Source of the DNA: JAICWP01 sp035278025
GTDB taxonomy: Bacteria; Acidobacteriota; Terriglobia; Terriglobales; Acidobacteriaceae
Assembly (NCBI GenBank): GCA_035278025.1
Contig: DATEJK010000003.1
Location: 1-6,661 of the forward strand
Length of the DNA: 6,661 bases
Direction of reading: 5' to 3'
A model generated the notes under the pieces. The model searched no databases. It had not been told where the DNA came from and saw nothing but the letters and a program-made list of their open reading frames with translations. Within the stretch, counting starts at the first letter, position 1. Each line of letters starts with the position of its first letter. This document shows, piece after piece, positions 1 through 6,505 of the stretch. The translations under genes and the position numbers were made by a program.

Positions 1-384
1 GCTGATCCACCAGCCGCTCATGCCCGCAAGTAATTGCGGCGAGGTGGCGATAACCACATCCGGGCGCCCGATGAATGTTCCTGTAGCGCACGCCGACAGG
101 CAAAACGAGCTGTAGTTAAGCATGCGCTCGTGCGGTTTTCGGTTGGGCCGAGGAATCAGCCAGGTTCGAACCAGGTTAATTCCGTCCACCTGCTCGCGGC
201 ACACCAGCCGTCGGAATTGCGCCCTGTACTCCGCCCGTAACACGCCCGTTGGATGATTGGGGAATCCGGTCAGCACCGTCACATCGTGTCCCGCGGCGGC
301 CCAGTAACGGGCCAGCTCGGAAACCCGCGCCGCCGGCGCCCCCATTTCCGGCGGAAAATACTGCGATATGTACAGTATTTTCAA
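1..384 (-). CDS. WcaI/WbuB-like GT-B glycosyltransferase, N-terminal part (truncated by window edge)
   Basis: This is the first 128 codons of a glycosyltransferase whose 3' part lies beyond base 1. The N-terminus, LKILYISQYFPPEMGAPAAR (residues 1-20), followed by a GHDVTVLTGFPNHPTG stretch (32-47), is typical of the WcaI/WbuB group of family-4-like GT-B transferases from colanic acid and O-antigen clusters. SPQLL (115-119) falls where the first Rossmann-like domain continues. Such enzymes work at the cytoplasmic face of the membrane and transfer a sugar from a nucleotide donor to a lipid-linked acceptor. The donor-binding C-terminal half is not visible, so the sugar is unknown. No ATG fits; the start is TTG at 384-382, supported by a GAGG ribosome site six bases upstream and by family conservation beginning at residue 2. 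It lies 8 bp after the epimerase gene. Family call firm, substrate unknown. Confidence 0.88.
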   Translation of the reverse strand, partial: MKILYISQYFPPEMGAPAARVSELARYWAAAGHDVTVLTGFPNHPTGVLRAEYRAQFRRLVCREQVDGINLVRTWLIPRPNRKPHERMLNYSSFCLSACATGTFIGRPDVVIATSPQLLAGMSGWWIS

Positions 385-390
385 TCTTCG

Positions 391-394
391 CCTC
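391..394 (-). promoter_or_regulatory. Ribosome binding site overlapping a stop codon
   Basis: Read on the minus strand, the sequence is TGAGG followed by CGAAGA and then TTG. The GAGG core shares its first two bases with the TGA stop of the epimerase gene and sits six bases from the TTG start of the glycosyltransferase. It decides the unusual TTG start and implies translational coupling between the two genes. Confidence 0.6.
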
Positions 395-1373
395 AGTAGT
401 AGAGAAGCTTGAACGCGCTTTTGTACGCCAAAGCTGCGTTCCGATTTAAGAACTTCCTGCCGTATGAGCTCCACTTTTCCGCATAGCCCGCAAACACCTC
501 GTCCGCCGTAAGCCTGTGAAGCACCCCCAGCTGGGCGATGTGCAGCCGATGGTAGAACGGGCTGGCCAGCATTTTCAGTCTCGTTCCGGCTAGCTCATAC
601 AACGACCAGAAGCCCACATCATATTTGTCCAGATTGCGCTTCAGCGTTTTCACCGCCGCGGCAAACATTTGCCGGGCATCCTCATCCGCGGTCGCGAGCC
701 AGTACTCGTATATGCCCCACGACGCCCACATGAAGCCGTTGAGAATATGCGTGGGAGGCGAAACGATGTACTCCTCCAGCCAGACGTCCCCGCGTTCATC
801 AATGTGAAGCATGCCCCCTTCCCGCGTTTCCTTTTTGAAAGCCGTAAAGGCGCCCGCTGCCGCTTCCATGTACTTGCCATCGCGGGTTTCGCTGAAGGCG
901 CGAACCAGAACTGAAATTCCCTGCCCTTGGGCCAACGCTGACTGCCACGGAGCGCGGAGTGTGGTCCGGTACTCCCAGTCGAAGTGGTGGTTCCATACGC
1001 GCAGGCCCGCCCGGTTCGTCTCCAGGTTCGCTACCAGCCAATCTGCCACGGCAAGAAACTTCTGCCGGCGTTTCTCCTCCCCGGTTCGACAAAAAGCATT
1101 GAAGTTGCCCAGGCCGAACTGGGCGATTGCTATGGGGTTGTACTGGCGTCCCAGCCGGCCCTGGTAATCGAGCAGTGGAATTCCCTGCTCGTCGTAGGGA
1201 CCGGCATAGTCCGCCTTCTGCAGAAATGGCTGGTAATACTCCCCCAGCCGATGCGGCGAGCAGCGAGGATTCATCTCCGCGGAATCGTGCCAGAACGTGA
1301 GGTGACTGTTACGCCGCCCCAAGTATGCGGGAAATATCCTCCGGTAATAATTCAGTCGCCGCGCTAATTGCAT
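393..1373 (-). CDS. D-glucuronyl C5-epimerase family protein (heparosan epimerase-like)
   Basis: This 326-residue protein matches the C-terminal catalytic domain family of animal D-glucuronyl C5-epimerase, which turns glucuronate into iduronate within heparan sulfate or heparosan. Visible family signatures are PWQSALAQGQGISVLVRAF (142-160; animal form SPWYSGMSQGQAISTLVRAY), EEYIVSPPTHILNGFM (200-215), FWSLYEL (255-261) and SPFYHRLHIAQL (271-282). Tyrosines Y202, Y259 and Y274 fall where the vertebrate enzyme has its catalytic tyrosines, so activity is plausible. The protein is much shorter than the animal enzyme of about 600 residues and corresponds to its catalytic part. There is no signal peptide or membrane segment. 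The ATG start is the only choice: an in-frame TAG, the stop of the preceding gene, lies 18 nt upstream, with a weak GAGCAGG ribosome site between. Exact substrate is unknown; the family call is strong. Confidence 0.87.
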   Translation of the reverse strand: MQLARRLNYYRRIFPAYLGRRNSHLTFWHDSAEMNPRCSPHRLGEYYQPFLQKADYAGPYDEQGIPLLDYQGRLGRQYNPIAIAQFGLGNFNAFCRTGEEKRRQKFLAVADWLVANLETNRAGLRVWNHHFDWEYRTTLRAPWQSALAQGQGISVLVRAFSETRDGKYMEAAAGAFTAFKKETREGGMLHIDERGDVWLEEYIVSPPTHILNGFMWASWGIYEYWLATADEDARQMFAAAVKTLKRNLDKYDVGFWSLYELAGTRLKMLASPFYHRLHIAQLGVLHRLTADEVFAGYAEKWSSYGRKFLNRNAALAYKSAFKLLYY

Positions 1374-1391
1374 AGGTGTAAGCCTGCTCGG

Positions 1392-3638
1392 CTAGCTGGA
1401 GGCTGCGATCTGCTGCCGCTGCTCCGCTCTTTCAGGAGCCATGTACCGCCCCCAATCGAGCGCTACCGGTTCGCCCGAACGCGCGCTCTTGATCGCGGCA
1501 AAAGTGGCCAGGCTGGTGGTAGCTATTTCGGCGATGCTGATAGGGCCGGGCTGATGATTGACAATGGCTTCACAAAATGCACGCCATCCGTTGCGGTGTC
1601 CTTTATCTTGCCGCAGCAGGGAACGGTGAAACTTCACACGGCCACTCTGCCGCAACTCCAGGCGGCGAAAATCGTCGAGCACGGCCGCTCTCCCCCCGGT
1701 GAATACCTCGAAGCGCTCCTTGGCCAGGGATTTATCGCCATTGGCTGAATAAAGCACGCTTCCAATGCAGCCATTCGAGAACTGCAGAGTGGCCGCCACA
1801 TTATCGTCGGAATACTTGGCCCCGTTCGGCAGAACCTGCGACCACACCTTCACCGGCAGCGCCCCGGCTATATAGGTCATGAAATCTACGAAATGGCACA
1901 CCTCGCCAATGGTTCGTCCCCCGCCCCGCTCCGGGTCCTGTATCCAATGCTGGCGCGGAATGAGCCCTGCATTTACCCGGTAGCACATCATCATCGGCTC
2001 GCTGGATCCTGCAAGGAACTCCTTCAAGGCCCGCGCCATGGGCGAAAAACGACGGTTGTAACCGGCCGTGAGCAATCGGGACGGTGCCTTTTGCCAGGTT
2101 GCAAGAATTCCGATCAGCTCTTCTTCCGATAGGCAAAGCGGCTTTTCACAGAACACGTGCTTGCCTGCGCGCAGCGCCCCGATCACCTGGCGCGCATGCA
2201 GGTGGTGAGGGGTAGCGATGACCACCGCATCAATGTTGTCGTCCGCAAGCACTTGCGCTTCGCTGCTGGTGGCATAGGCGAACCCGAACTTGCGCGCGCT
2301 GTTCTGCGCTGTAACCCCCGAGCGGCTGCAGATGGCCACCAGTTGCGCCCGTTCACTCCCTTTAATTGCGGGCAGCAGAATGCGGTTGGCAAAACTCCCC
2401 GCGCCCAGCACGCCCACCCTTACCGTTGCAGGCTCGTTGCCCGCCGCCGGCAGGCGGGCTGTGCCCAGTTCCACCTTCGGCTGCAGCTGGGAGTCACCGG
2501 GATAGGTCAGCACCACCCCCAGGTAGGATTGCCCGCTGCGGCCGCCGATCAGCTCGTAAGCGCGCACGCCATCGCCTATGGGGAAGCGATGAGTAATCAG
2601 CGCCTGTACGTCCAGCTTGCCGTCCGCCAGCAGCTTCAGGAATGCTTCCATGTTGCGCGTCTGCGTCCAGGGGACGTAACCAACCGGATAGCTCAATCCC
2701 TTCTCCTCGTATTCCGGATCGTAGCGCCCCGGACCGTAAGAGCGGGAGATGCGAAAGTCGAGTTCCTTCTCGTAATACAGCTTGCGGGGAATGGTCAGTC
2801 CCACGGCGCCCACCGCCACCACCACGGCGCGATCGCGGGTCAGTTCGCCGGCCAGCTGCACCGGTTCGTTGCTCGCCGTATCAGCGGTGATGACCACCGC
2901 GTCCACCCCGGGGCCGCACGCCGCCGCGCACAGGCTCTTGAAGTCGGCGGTGGACGTGGCGCTGAGTTCCGCGCCCAGTTGCTGCGCCAGCGCAGCCCGG
3001 CTGCGGTCGGGATCGAAAGCCAGAACCCGGCACCCGGCGGCGTGCAGGAGCTGCACCGTAAGCTGGCCGACTGTGCCCAGGCCCAGAACCGCAACCGCAT
3101 CCCCCAGCTTGACGTCGGCAGTTCGAATCCCGTGCAGAGCGATGGCCCCAAGCGTGGTAAACGCCGCCTCCTCAAAGCTGACTTCCGCCCCCGCCGGGCC
3201 ATGGCGCCGGGCAGGAATCTTGGCCACCAGCAGTTGCGGCACGCAGACCGCCTCGGCATGGCAGGCGTGGCCATAGCCGGCGCAGGCCACGCGCTCGCCG
3301 GGGCGGATGTCGCTTACTCCCTCGCCCACCTCCAGAACCACGCCCGCGCTGCTATAGCCAAGCGGAGCGGGCTCGTTGAGGCGGCTCTGCACCGCATCCA
3401 GGGCTGAGCCCACGCCTTCGCGGCGGGCCTTGTCCATCACCTGCCGCACCAGGTCCGGCCGCGCGGCCGCCTTCTGCAGCAGGTTTTTGCCGCCGAATTC
3501 CGCCAGCTTCCGCTCTGTGCCCGCGGAAAGCACCGAAGCCCGGTTACGAACCAGAACTGAGCCCGGAGCCAGTTGCGGCGGCGGAACATCGGCCAGCGAA
3601 ACCTCTCCCGTGCGCACCGATTGAAGAAGCTGCTTCAT
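1392..3638 (-). CDS. Bi-domain oxidoreductase: MDR alcohol dehydrogenase-like half fused to Gfo/Idh/MocA half
   Basis: This 748-residue protein carries two NAD(P)-dependent dehydrogenase modules. Residues 1 to about 380 form a medium-chain dehydrogenase/reductase domain with a Rossmann motif VLGLGTVG (184-191). Residues about 406-735 form a Gfo/Idh/MocA domain with GVLGAGSFA (409-417), CEKP (497-500), GYNRRFSP (526-533) and the conserved EVCHFVD segment (579-585) containing H582. This fusion is a recognised family in polysaccharide clusters and presumably acts on a sugar or sugar nucleotide in the cytoplasm; its reaction is not settled. In the MDR half the usual catalytic-zinc motif C-G-T/S-D is replaced by AGTE (39-42), and the cysteine cluster of the structural zinc lobe is absent, so this half is probably not a classical zinc enzyme. 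A GGGAG lies 12 bases before the ATG, a rather long spacing. The gene follows the methyltransferase by 31 bp. Confidence 0.92.
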   Translation of the reverse strand: MKQLLQSVRTGEVSLADVPPPQLAPGSVLVRNRASVLSAGTERKLAEFGGKNLLQKAAARPDLVRQVMDKARREGVGSALDAVQSRLNEPAPLGYSSAGVVLEVGEGVSDIRPGERVACAGYGHACHAEAVCVPQLLVAKIPARRHGPAGAEVSFEEAAFTTLGAIALHGIRTADVKLGDAVAVLGLGTVGQLTVQLLHAAGCRVLAFDPDRSRAALAQQLGAELSATSTADFKSLCAAACGPGVDAVVITADTASNEPVQLAGELTRDRAVVVAVGAVGLTIPRKLYYEKELDFRISRSYGPGRYDPEYEEKGLSYPVGYVPWTQTRNMEAFLKLLADGKLDVQALITHRFPIGDGVRAYELIGGRSGQSYLGVVLTYPGDSQLQPKVELGTARLPAAGNEPATVRVGVLGAGSFANRILLPAIKGSERAQLVAICSRSGVTAQNSARKFGFAYATSSEAQVLADDNIDAVVIATPHHLHARQVIGALRAGKHVFCEKPLCLSEEELIGILATWQKAPSRLLTAGYNRRFSPMARALKEFLAGSSEPMMMCYRVNAGLIPRQHWIQDPERGGGRTIGEVCHFVDFMTYIAGALPVKVWSQVLPNGAKYSDDNVAATLQFSNGCIGSVLYSANGDKSLAKERFEVFTGGRAAVLDDFRRLELRQSGRVKFHRSLLRQDKGHRNGWRAFCEAIVNHQPGPISIAEIATTSLATFAAIKSARSGEPVALDWGRYMAPERAEQRQQIAASS

Positions 3639-3669
3639 AAAGGATAGGTACTCCCGCCGCGGATCCCGC

Positions 3670-4407
3670 TTATCGCTTGTTGGCGCGAAACATCAGCAAT
3701 GAACCTACAAAAGCATTGCTCGGGAACCAGCGGGACACCCTGTTTCCAAAACACACGAACACTTCTGTGCTGAAACCATGTGCCTGCAACAATTCGCTGA
3801 ATTCGCGCACCGAATACTCGTGCTTAGAAATGGACAGATACTCTGGCCAGGCGTGTCCGAACCAACTGCTGCCCGTGTGTACCGCCTTTAAAATCCTGCG
3901 GGTGATGGACCGCGCACTGGGCACGGAAACTAGCAGCACGCCTGAGGAGCGCAGCACTCGCCTTAGTTCCTCCAGGCAGGCACTGGGATCATGCAGATAT
4001 TCCAGGACGCTTGAACACAGAACACCGTCAAAGAAATTCGAAGGGAATGGCAGCTCGTTAATACCTGGCACCCGCCTGTAGGTAACCGGCGCCGAACCGG
4101 TGCCCCTGCTTGTAAGCCCTTCCGCAACAGACAACATTGCCGGCGCAGCGTCCACCGCTTCCACCTGGCACCCCTGCCCGGCGAGCCAGCGGGCCAGAGT
4201 GCCGGTTCCACAGCCTGCATCCAGCCAGATCGTCCCCTTCAGATTAACTTCTCTGAGAGACTCGGCCACGATCGCCTGGCGGGAAGCAAAAGACGATTTC
4301 CGGTACTTCTGCTCCCAGTTGCCGGCTAGCGCCTCGTGGAAGCTTACCGCTTCCTGCACAAGCTCCGAAGCGGGCTTTTCAACCGAAGGAACTGCGGAAT
4401 TGGCCAT
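3670..4407 (-). CDS. Class I SAM-dependent methyltransferase (UbiG-like fold)
   Basis: The protein transfers a methyl group from S-adenosylmethionine to an unidentified acceptor, probably in the cytoplasm. Counting from the ATG at 4407 (245 residues), the SAM-binding motif I LDAGCGTG lies near residues 62-69, the acidic residue at the end of strand 2 (AVDAAP) near 86, and the motif II/III region FFDGVLCSSVLEYLHDP near 125-141. The tail SISKHEYSVREFSELLQAHGF is typical of methyltransferases close to UbiG and the Methyltransf_11/25 groups. It sits 16 bp after the asparagine synthase gene and 31 bp before the two-domain oxidoreductase, so a sugar, uronate or lipid carrier precursor is a reasonable substrate, but this is inferred from position only. 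A TTG two codons upstream (4413) is an alternative start; the ATG is preferred because a GAG lies six bases before it. Confidence 0.88.
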   Translation of the reverse strand: MANSAVPSVEKPASELVQEAVSFHEALAGNWEQKYRKSSFASRQAIVAESLREVNLKGTIWLDAGCGTGTLARWLAGQGCQVEAVDAAPAMLSVAEGLTSRGTGSAPVTYRRVPGINELPFPSNFFDGVLCSSVLEYLHDPSACLEELRRVLRSSGVLLVSVPSARSITRRILKAVHTGSSWFGHAWPEYLSISKHEYSVREFSELLQAHGFSTEVFVCFGNRVSRWFPSNAFVGSLLMFRANKR

Positions 4408-4423
4408 GTTCAACTCGCAACGT

Positions 4424-6334
4424 TCAGCTCGCCACTTCTGACGCGCATGGCATATTCACATCAACATTGGTGGCGCACCACTGATTGAGCACGTACAGCG
4501 CCCAGGGACGCGACCATGACGTGCGGCGCTCACGAAATGAATCCCATACTCGGCGCACCGCCTGGCCGTCTATGTAGCCGCCCAACGGTCCATCGTCCCA
4601 TCCCCAGAATTGCCGCTCCACCTGATCATGCAACTCGTCCCGCAGCCAATGCTCAAAGGGCAGGGTAAAGCCTCTCTTAGTCCGGTGAACCACCTCTGGC
4701 GGTAACAGGTCTTTCACGGCATTCACCAGGAGATGCTTGGCACGTCCGCGCTGCATTTTCAGGCTGGCTGGCAAAGCGAAAAGGAATTCCACCAGCTTGT
4801 GGTCCAGCAGCGGCACCCGGATTTCCAGCCCGTGCGCCATGCTCATGCAGTCCGTGTCACGCAACAGGGTGTTGAGCATGTAATTACGTAACTCGAGGTA
4901 TGAAACCCGGTTCACCTCATCAAACCCGCCCGCGTGCGCCAGGCTGGCGCGAAGCGGTTGCGCCGCCCGCTCCAGTAATTCATGAGTGCCACGCTTCAGC
5001 ATCCCCCGCTGCTGCTCCGGAATGAACAACATCCTGGCCACCGCGTAGGAGGACAGAGAGGCAGCGCCGTTCCCCCCGAACAGAGTGTGCAGTTTGCGAA
5101 CCTTGTCGCTGGAATCCCACAGTTTCAAGCCGCCGCTGAGCGCGTTTGCGAAGTGTCGCGGAACCGTCCTTCGCCATCTTTCCATTCGCGGTACGGACCG
5201 GAAAGTCTCGTAGCCGGCAAATACTTCGTCGCCGCCCAGCCCGCTGAGGGCCACCTTAAAGCCAGCCCTTCTGGCTTCCCGCGAGACCATGAATGTATTA
5301 ATGCCGTCAATGCTGGGCTGGTCCATGGCTCGGAGCGCCCGCGGAATAGCCTCGATCACGCTGGATTGGGAGACCACAATTTCGCGGTGATCGGTGTGAA
5401 ACTTCTCCGCCACCATGCGCGAGAAATTGGCTTCCGTGTAGTCCTGTTCCTTGAACACTAGGGAGAAGGTGCCCACCTGCGGCGTTCCCAGCCGGTGAAG
5501 CACCGCTACGATGGCGCTGGAATCAATTCCCCCGGAGAGAAATACGCCCACCGGCACATCGCTGATGCAACGTAGGGAGACCGACTCTTCCAGCAACTCA
5601 GCCATCCTCCGCTCAACCTGCGCAGGTTCGGCGCTTGCCGGCCGGGCGGCTGGGTCAAGCTCCCAGTACCTGATCTTCTCCACTCCGTTTGCCCGCCACA
5701 ACAGGCAATGCCCGGGTGCCAGAGCCGTTATCCCCTGGATAATCGTATCCGGCTCGCAGATGGAGCCGAAACTGAGGTACTGCGCCAGCGCGATTTCGTT
5801 GAACTGACGAGGCACACGCCCGCTGGCCAGGATAGCGCGCACCTCCGACCCGAACACGATCCCGCCATCGGTCAGGGCGTAGTAAAGCGGCTTGATTCCC
5901 AGGCGGTCACGCGCCAGAAACAGCTGCTGCTGTCCGGCGTCCCAAATGGCGAACGCGAACATTCCCCGGAACTGTTGCGGGCAGGCGGTGCCCCAGCGGC
6001 CGTAAGCCTTGAGAATGACTTCGGTGTCGCAATGGCTGCGGAACCTTGCGCCCTCGCCTTCCAGGCGCCGGCGTATCTCGCCGAAGTTATAGACCTCGCC
6101 GTTGTACACGATCCAGTTGCCGGTCTCGCGATCGTGCATGGGCTGATGGCCCGCCGGCGAGAGGTCCAGGATGGCCAGCCGGCGATTGGCCAGGCCCACC
6201 TGCAGTTTGCCGGCCGAAACAATCTGCAGCCCGCAATCGTCGGGGCCGCGGTGGGCGATGGCCCGCGAGGCGCTGGCCAGCGCTTCCATGCCCACAGAAC
6301 CGGTGCTGTCAACGAAACCTGCGATGCCGCACAT
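4424..6334 (-). CDS. asnB: Asparagine synthase (glutamine-hydrolysing) homologue, AsnB family
   Basis: This 636-residue two-domain amidotransferase has both active sites intact. The glutaminase domain begins MCGIAGF, so C2 becomes the N-terminal nucleophile after methionine removal. It also shows NRRLAI (50-55), YNGE (77-80) and HCDTE with D103, which bind glutamine. The synthetase domain has the ATP pyrophosphatase loop SGGIDSS (267-273), SGLGGDE (364-370) and RDTDCMSMAHGLEIRVPLLD (492-511). The family uses glutamine and ATP to amidate aspartate, but many cluster-borne members are thought to amidate uronic acids or other carboxylates of glycans; the context favours that here, without proof. 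Length is normal for the long bacterial form. The ATG is preceded by GGGGTGG at a six-base spacing. It is the first gene of the probable operon, with the methyltransferase 16 bp downstream. Confidence 0.93.
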   Translation of the reverse strand: MCGIAGFVDSTGSVGMEALASASRAIAHRGPDDCGLQIVSAGKLQVGLANRRLAILDLSPAGHQPMHDRETGNWIVYNGEVYNFGEIRRRLEGEGARFRSHCDTEVILKAYGRWGTACPQQFRGMFAFAIWDAGQQQLFLARDRLGIKPLYYALTDGGIVFGSEVRAILASGRVPRQFNEIALAQYLSFGSICEPDTIIQGITALAPGHCLLWRANGVEKIRYWELDPAARPASAEPAQVERRMAELLEESVSLRCISDVPVGVFLSGGIDSSAIVAVLHRLGTPQVGTFSLVFKEQDYTEANFSRMVAEKFHTDHREIVVSQSSVIEAIPRALRAMDQPSIDGINTFMVSREARRAGFKVALSGLGGDEVFAGYETFRSVPRMERWRRTVPRHFANALSGGLKLWDSSDKVRKLHTLFGGNGAASLSSYAVARMLFIPEQQRGMLKRGTHELLERAAQPLRASLAHAGGFDEVNRVSYLELRNYMLNTLLRDTDCMSMAHGLEIRVPLLDHKLVEFLFALPASLKMQRGRAKHLLVNAVKDLLPPEVVHRTKRGFTLPFEHWLRDELHDQVERQFWGWDDGPLGGYIDGQAVRRVWDSFRERRTSWSRPWALYVLNQWCATNVDVNMPCASEVAS

Positions 6335-6355
6335 CTAGCGCCACCCCGTCCTGCC

Positions 6356-6374
6356 CCGCCCCTCAACTGGGCGG
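6356..6374 (-). other. Small GC-rich hairpin in the leader of the asparagine synthase gene
   Basis: CCGCCC (6356-6361) and GGGCGG (6369-6374) form a six-base-pair stem with a seven-base loop. The structure would sit 21 bases before the ATG, just upstream of the ribosome site, and could mildly affect initiation. In GC-rich DNA such short stems are common. There is no T-run, so it is not a terminator. Confidence 0.25.
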
Positions 6375-6440
6375 AGCCGTCCCCTCTTGCGCGAAACCAG
6401 CGGCGGCACCCGATCGCCCACAGCTAGAGAGCTTCCCGCG

Positions 6441-6454
6441 TTCAGAATTCTGAA
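6441..6454. promoter_or_regulatory. 14-bp perfect palindrome, possible operator
   Basis: TTCAGAATTCTGAA is identical on both strands over all 14 bases. It lies about 15 to 30 bases downstream of the transcription start predicted from the candidate promoter at 6477-6505 and 106 bp before the asparagine synthase ATG. The position and symmetry fit a site for a dimeric repressor, but no known operator was recognised and there is only one copy. Confidence 0.35.
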
Positions 6455-6476
6455 AACTTGGCTGGAATTGAAACGC

Positions 6477-6505
6477 ATTCTAATGGACAAGCGCGCACCG
6501 GGCAA
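6477..6505 (-). promoter_or_regulatory. Candidate sigma70-like promoter for the asnB-led operon
   Basis: On the minus strand TTGCCC (6505-6500) matches four of six bases of the -35 consensus, and TAGAAT (6482-6477) matches five of six bases of the -10 consensus. The spacer is exactly 17 bp. Transcription would begin near 6470 and give a leader of about 135 nt. The -35 element starts at the base right after the stop codon of the preceding open frame. Identified by eye only, and in a GC-rich genome the consensus may differ. Confidence 0.4.

Larger units (their letters stand above)
6335..6505. other. Intergenic region upstream of the asparagine synthase gene
   Basis: This is the only non-coding stretch of note in the window. 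Its high-coordinate half is more AT-rich than the genes and holds a promoter-like pair of hexamers and a 14-bp palindrome; its low-coordinate half is GC-rich and holds a short hairpin and the ribosome site. I see no tRNA, known riboswitch, repeat array or convincing rho-independent terminator here. Confidence 0.6.

Noticed and set aside
34..449. Two short plus-strand frames near the window start
   Set aside because: They oppose the glycosyltransferase N-terminus, which has an unmistakable family signature, and their own translations resemble no protein.
811..1367. Overlapping plus-strand open frames opposite the epimerase
   Set aside because: No motif or supported start is visible, and the opposite strand codes for a well-conserved enzyme along the same stretch.
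2157..3407. 416-codon open frame on the plus strand, opposite the two-domain oxidoreductase
   Set aside because: It lies wholly antisense to a gene with clear domain motifs; its product is rich in R, H, Q and A with no recognisable fold, as expected for the mirror frame of GC-rich coding DNA.
5708..6427. 239-codon plus-strand open frame opposite the 5' part of the asparagine synthase gene and its leader
   Set aside because: Antisense to a conserved glutaminase domain, low-complexity composition and no motif; treated as a GC-driven shadow.
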